DNA of 64,000 nt. Source: Trochalopteron elliotii. Its lineage: Eukaryota; Chordata; Aves; Passeriformes; Leiothrichidae. Made by a program: the position numbers and the translations under genes. How positions within the stretch are numbered: the first letter of the stretch is position 1; each line of letters begins with the position of its first letter. The notes beneath the pieces are model-generated. The model saw only the letters and a program-made list of their open reading frames with translations. It was not told where the DNA came from and did not search any database. The DNA lies in the NCBI GenBank assembly GCA_024734555.1, contig JANPWX010000028.1:947559-1011558 (forward strand), read 5' to 3'. Of this stretch, positions 60,412 to 64,000 are shown one piece after another.

Positions 60412-60791
60412 GTAGAGCTCTTGTGTGCCTGATAGCAAATTCAGATGGTTTTATATTGGCTGTTTGCATTAACTACCACTCAGATTTTATTTCCATAATG
60501 CTCACTTTCCTTCAGTCTACTGTTTGCTTTGATGAGTCAAGCTCTTTTGGAGAGCAGTCAAATAAAAAGAAAAGTGATATACCCCATTTCATCACAGCTT
60601 TTTCCGTGATTTTTTTCGGTCTAATCTTTTCTATGCAAGCAGATACTACTGATATGCAGGTTGTATCTTGGCAAAAGCAGAGCTGTATGAATGCAGCTGG
60701 TGCAGCAGTTTTAAATGGAATTGTTCTGCCCTTAGTAGATATCTTCCTTCAATCAACTAACTTTTTGCATGCTCTGGAAGGTTTTGTATGA
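60412..60791 (+). CDS. Candidate exon or chance open frame, unknown protein
   Basis: A good acceptor (GAATTTTCTTTCAG, AG at 60410-60411) precedes a frame open for about 126 codons to a stop at 60789-60791. It begins R-A-L-V-C-L-I-A-N-S-D-G-F and has a hydrophobic stretch around H-F-I-T-A-F-S-V-I-F-F-G-L-I-F, which could span a membrane. The full frame, counted from 60354, is the longest on this strand outside repeats and the gap. Given the AT-rich background, one or so frames of this size are expected by chance in 64 kb. I recognise no family and no clear internal donor (a weak CAG/GTTGTA lies near 60657). Confidence 0.2.
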
Positions 60792-61742
60792 CTTTGATGT
60801 CTCCGTATAACTGGTTAAGTAACAGTTTTAGGTTACAAAATCAGAGCTCACACTAAAGTTTTAGACTGGTTGTGTCTTATTTTCCCTGATGAGTTTTAAA
60901 GAGTTTGCCGTCCCAGTGAATCTGGCCCTTCATTGTATTTTCCTCCTACCTTAATCTAAAGAGATAGAACCAAACAAAATTGCAGCAAGGTTCAGGTAAG
61001 ATTACAGTTTTCAGGAAGGTGTGTGATGTATGACAATATGCACTCTTCTATCCTGTAGCTACTATTTCAGCTGCTGTGATAGTCTCACCCTGTGGGTCTA
61101 GTAATGACTGTGGCTACTGATGACTACTCTGAGTGTTTAAGAATTCAAAATGGAAAAAATAATAGTGAGCTTACTCAGGGTGTTAAGTTGGCAATTTTTT
61201 CTTTGTCACTTTGTTCATGATAATATGAATTTTCAGTGACTTCTCAGCAAGAAGGAAAGTACTTTTATTGTATTTATGGAATGTTGTGAGTAGGATGCTT
61301 ATGGTTGCAGCAAAAATTGAATGACTAGCTGCTGGATAGCAATGAAGGCTGTACTTACAGATCAAGTGCATTCAGAGTGTAAACTTTGGATGTTTCTTTA
61401 AACTTTGTTTTAGAGTACTGCCCAGTTCTGAGAAAAAATGCCAAGATTGGGTGTAACAAGCTGCCTAAACAAAGGGTTTTGGTAGGCTTTTTTCACATAT
61501 ACATGTACTACCACCCCTTAGACTGAGATGATTAAAGGAAAGTTTCCATCTGTAGAATGGGAAATGCTTGATAGGTATGCAATATATGCAATAAATGTGT
61601 ATGACAGAAAGGCTTACAGATCACATTACCAGGTTGTGGTAATAGAAATACTCTAATTATAGGATTGCCTATGACGATGGAAAGTATTAATCTCATTTGT
61701 TTTGTCTGAAATAGTTCATTATAATCCTAAAGAAGAGAAAAA

Positions 61743-61794
61743 GGGCACCACCTAGGGTCCCACTCAGACTTTCCTCAGTCTGTGGAGGGTGCCC
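61743..61794. repeat. Imperfect nested inverted repeat
   Basis: Outer arms GGGCACC (61743-61749) and GGTGCCC (61788-61794) enclose inner arms CAGACT (61765-61770) and AGTCTG (61777-61782) with a six-base loop. The two stems are joined by an asymmetric internal loop. It could fold as RNA on either strand; function unknown. Confidence 0.45.
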
Positions 61795-62732
61795 AGAGGA
61801 CTAATTTTGAGTAGACACGTCACTTTAGGCACAGTAAAACAGCACACTACCCGTGAGCAACCTGATAATCTGCGTGCCTGGTGTCACTCAACATGACAGT
61901 GCCATCAGCTCTCAGGTCACAGATTTGTAGTTCACCAGGCTGGCCAGTGCCCCTGTCACTGCTTGGGACAGGAGGAAGAATGTGTGCCATTGTAGTAGTA
62001 GAAGCCAAGGCCACAGCATTGAGATTGTTCTCTGCTCTGCACAACTCTGTGTATTTATCTGTGTTACAGTATTTAAAATACTCATTTTTGTTAATTGTTT
62101 ATCATGCCAGTGAAATGAAATTAGTTGCTTTGTCCTGTCAGAAGCCCACAATACAGTAGTTGGTAATCTGTTTAGTCTCTGAAAGGCAACAATAAAATCT
62201 GTTAAGCATATCAGGTTTATCAAATCCCCTCAGGATTTCAGGGCTTACTAACCTGTATTTGGTTAAGTACTTATTTCAGACAGATGGAATTTTTGGCAGT
62301 TACTGAAATTCCTCTCCTACTTACATGGAAATCATGCCTGACTCTCAAATAACACCTGATTTTGCAAATGTAAATATTGTATATTGGAGACTGCCTGCCT
62401 GGTGACTGTGCTTTATTTGTAAAGTTGTTACAGTTAGAGAGTTATTATTTGGCATTTTGTTTGAACTAATTCTGGTTAACAATGTATTTTGTGTCAGCTG
62501 ATATTATTTTCATCTAAATTCTCTTCGTAAGTAGGGATTCCATTTCAGTTATTCCACTGACAGCATTGCAAGCATCCTTTGATTAGTGTTACTTATTAGA
62601 GATATAGGGTACTGGCTCATAGCATCTACTACACAAGTAAATTATTGTTTTAAGTAGAATTTCAGATGTGGTCTACTGAAACCTCTTTTTTTGTATTTTT
62701 ACATCTTTATTTTTAAAAAACAACCAGCATTC

Positions 62733-62814
62733 AAATTATAATTTAATTTAATAATTAATTTATAATATAAATTATAATTTAATATGCTATTGTTATATAA
62801 ATTTAATATCTAAA
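62733..62814. repeat. Nearly pure A/T tract with repeated palindrome
   Basis: AAATTATAATTTAAT occurs at 62733-62747 and again at 62769-62783. Each copy contains the perfect palindrome AAATTATAATTT. About 80 bases contain almost no G or C. Such DNA melts easily and can behave as a matrix-attachment or fragile site. Confidence 0.7.
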
Positions 62815-63448
62815 AATAAATCTGCGCATTGATAAATTTTTAGAAGTCAAACAGTATTGACAAAGATGGTAATTAAAAAAAATATTTTTGTTACAATGAT
62901 TCATCCAGAAGGCTAGAGTTTTGAAGTGGATACAACCAGTGTTTTTGATCTACAGCATAGGTAGGCTGTATTGAGGATTGAAATCTGTCATAAGAGCATG
63001 CTCAACAAGTTTGTAAGTGATGTGGTTAACTGCTCTTGTCTCTGGTTCCCATAGCCATACCTTTCCCAAGTAGTAATCTTTGAGGGTCAGTACATCCCAA
63101 AGGAGTTATAAAAGAATAAAAATGGCTCAGAAATATCCAGGGACAAAAAAAAAATCCCAAACACCTACATATGAATATTTGTTCAGCTTCTCTGACTCTG
63201 TAGTTTAAACTGTGTTTTGGGTTGCTGTTTGGTCTTGTCTGCTAGGGGCAACCAAGAGAGCCAAGACAGGTCTCTCTCCACTGGTGGGATAGCTCTGCTA
63301 GGGGATTGAGTCAGGGGACACACAGACCACAGCTGGTACTTGTTAGTGAGCCTGTTATTAATTTATCTGCTCCTACAGGCAGAATCAGAGTGTTGCTGTT
63401 AATGAAAGATAACCATGTCTGTTGATCCAGCTCCCAGTTTGCTCATGC

Positions 63449-63910
63449 CTATGTTGTAGCTCCCGGGTGGAAGCGGCAATAGGGAGACAGCCAGATTTTG
63501 AGACAGCCAGCTCTGATTTGAAAGCGTACAAATGCAGCTCTAGCAATTTTTCTGGTTGCTTTGGGATTAAATATCCCTGTAAACGATATGAATAATTCAG
63601 GGTATTGTGATTTTTCAATCGGACATGTGGATTGGGAAGTCAAAAGGATGGTAGAGGTTTGATGTAGCAGCCATGTATAGGCAATTAGTGCCCCCTCAGA
63701 TACAGAGGAGTGTTGTGCCTGGCTGTTTTCTGGTGCTGTGGTAGCCTGCCATGCAGTGGATTTGTAGGTGATACTGTTGCCATAATAAGCAATGTTGATT
63801 GTTCCAATACCTTCGACTTTCCCAGCTGTCAGTAGGTGCTTATGTGTGCAAATCTGAATTTGGTCTGTAGTCAATGTAGTAATTAGAGCAATTTGGATTA
63901 GTGACTGCAA
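63449..63910 (-). other. Long minus-strand open frame of unknown origin
   Basis: About 153 codons open on the minus strand in a patch less AT-rich than its surroundings. The translation is rich in Thr, Ser, Ala, Ile and Gln. It includes T-A-G-K-V-E-G-I-G-T-I-N-I-A-Y-Y-G-N-S and S-E-G-A-L-I-A-Y-T-W-L-L-H, and ends at a stop near 63449. An overlapping minus frame continues downstream to 63385, as after a frameshift. The composition looks more like a decayed protein than low-complexity DNA. A remnant of a retroviral gene is one idea, but I see no motif that proves it and no LTR beside it. Confidence 0.2.
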
Positions 63911-64000
63911 GGTACCTATTCTTGAGTGAGTTTTAACTTTATCCTATAATTATAATGGATGGATAGCTGCCTATATTGCATATGAACAACTAAATTTAGA

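Larger units (their letters stand above)
60792..63448. other. Non-coding interval with two secondary-structure features
   Basis: AT-rich overall, with a less AT-rich patch at 61.74-62.03 kb that begins with the imperfect hairpin listed separately, and an almost pure A/T tract at 62.73-62.81 kb. No named repeat or gene. Confidence 0.35.

Overview
This is a stretch of vertebrate nuclear DNA, almost certainly from a bird and most likely a songbird (Passeriformes). It is AT-rich, with long non-coding stretches, and carries at least ten CR1 LINE fragments, several showing the typical avian CR1 3' end. It also has three long terminal repeat (LTR) copies of types common in bird genomes. At about 33.74-33.87 kb lies a SINE whose head resembles tRNA-Ile and whose tail is CR1-like, an architecture known from passerines. 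No bacterial-type genes, operons, CRISPR arrays or phage are present, and I could not identify any protein-coding gene with certainty.

Layout. Bases 1-360 are a CpG-rich block ending in a good splice-donor motif, perhaps the edge of a promoter or first exon. From 0.6 to 31.9 kb the sequence is AT-rich intergenic or intronic DNA with dispersed repeats: old and younger CR1 pieces at 1.05, 1.6, 5.07, 14.6, 24.3, 27.4, 28.6 and 28.9 kb; an antisense solo LTR at 2.5-3.1 kb; a second antisense LTR of a different family at 17.1-18.0 kb; and a sense-strand relative of the first LTR at 29.3-29.8 kb. A long TTTC microsatellite lies at 12.4 kb, and an unexplained GC-rich island at 27.66-28.08 kb.

At 31.96-32.6 kb a strong CpG island surrounds a 400-base assembly gap. 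It is the best promoter candidate in the window and has an interferon-response-type motif on its left shoulder. From 33 to 64 kb the DNA is poorer in repeats, apart from the SINE, a 1.4-kb antisense CR1 with recognisable endonuclease and reverse-transcriptase remnants (46.6-48.0 kb), and CR1 tails at 49.3 and 54.6-55.0 kb. Several open segments behind strong splice acceptors (41.9, 52.4, 53.9, 56.05 and 60.4 kb, all + strand) could be exons of an unrecognised gene; the 56.05-kb one is the most convincing because it also has a strong donor and keeps frame. These are hypotheses only.

How the parts relate: the readable content is mostly dead retroposons around one CpG-island promoter. Nothing resembles a new multi-gene system. 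The points most worth following up are the gap-spanning CpG island, the candidate exon series on the right, the GC-rich island at 27.7 kb, and a pair of diverged ~110-base sequences about 2.1 kb apart (48.94 and 51.08 kb) that match no repeat family I recognise.
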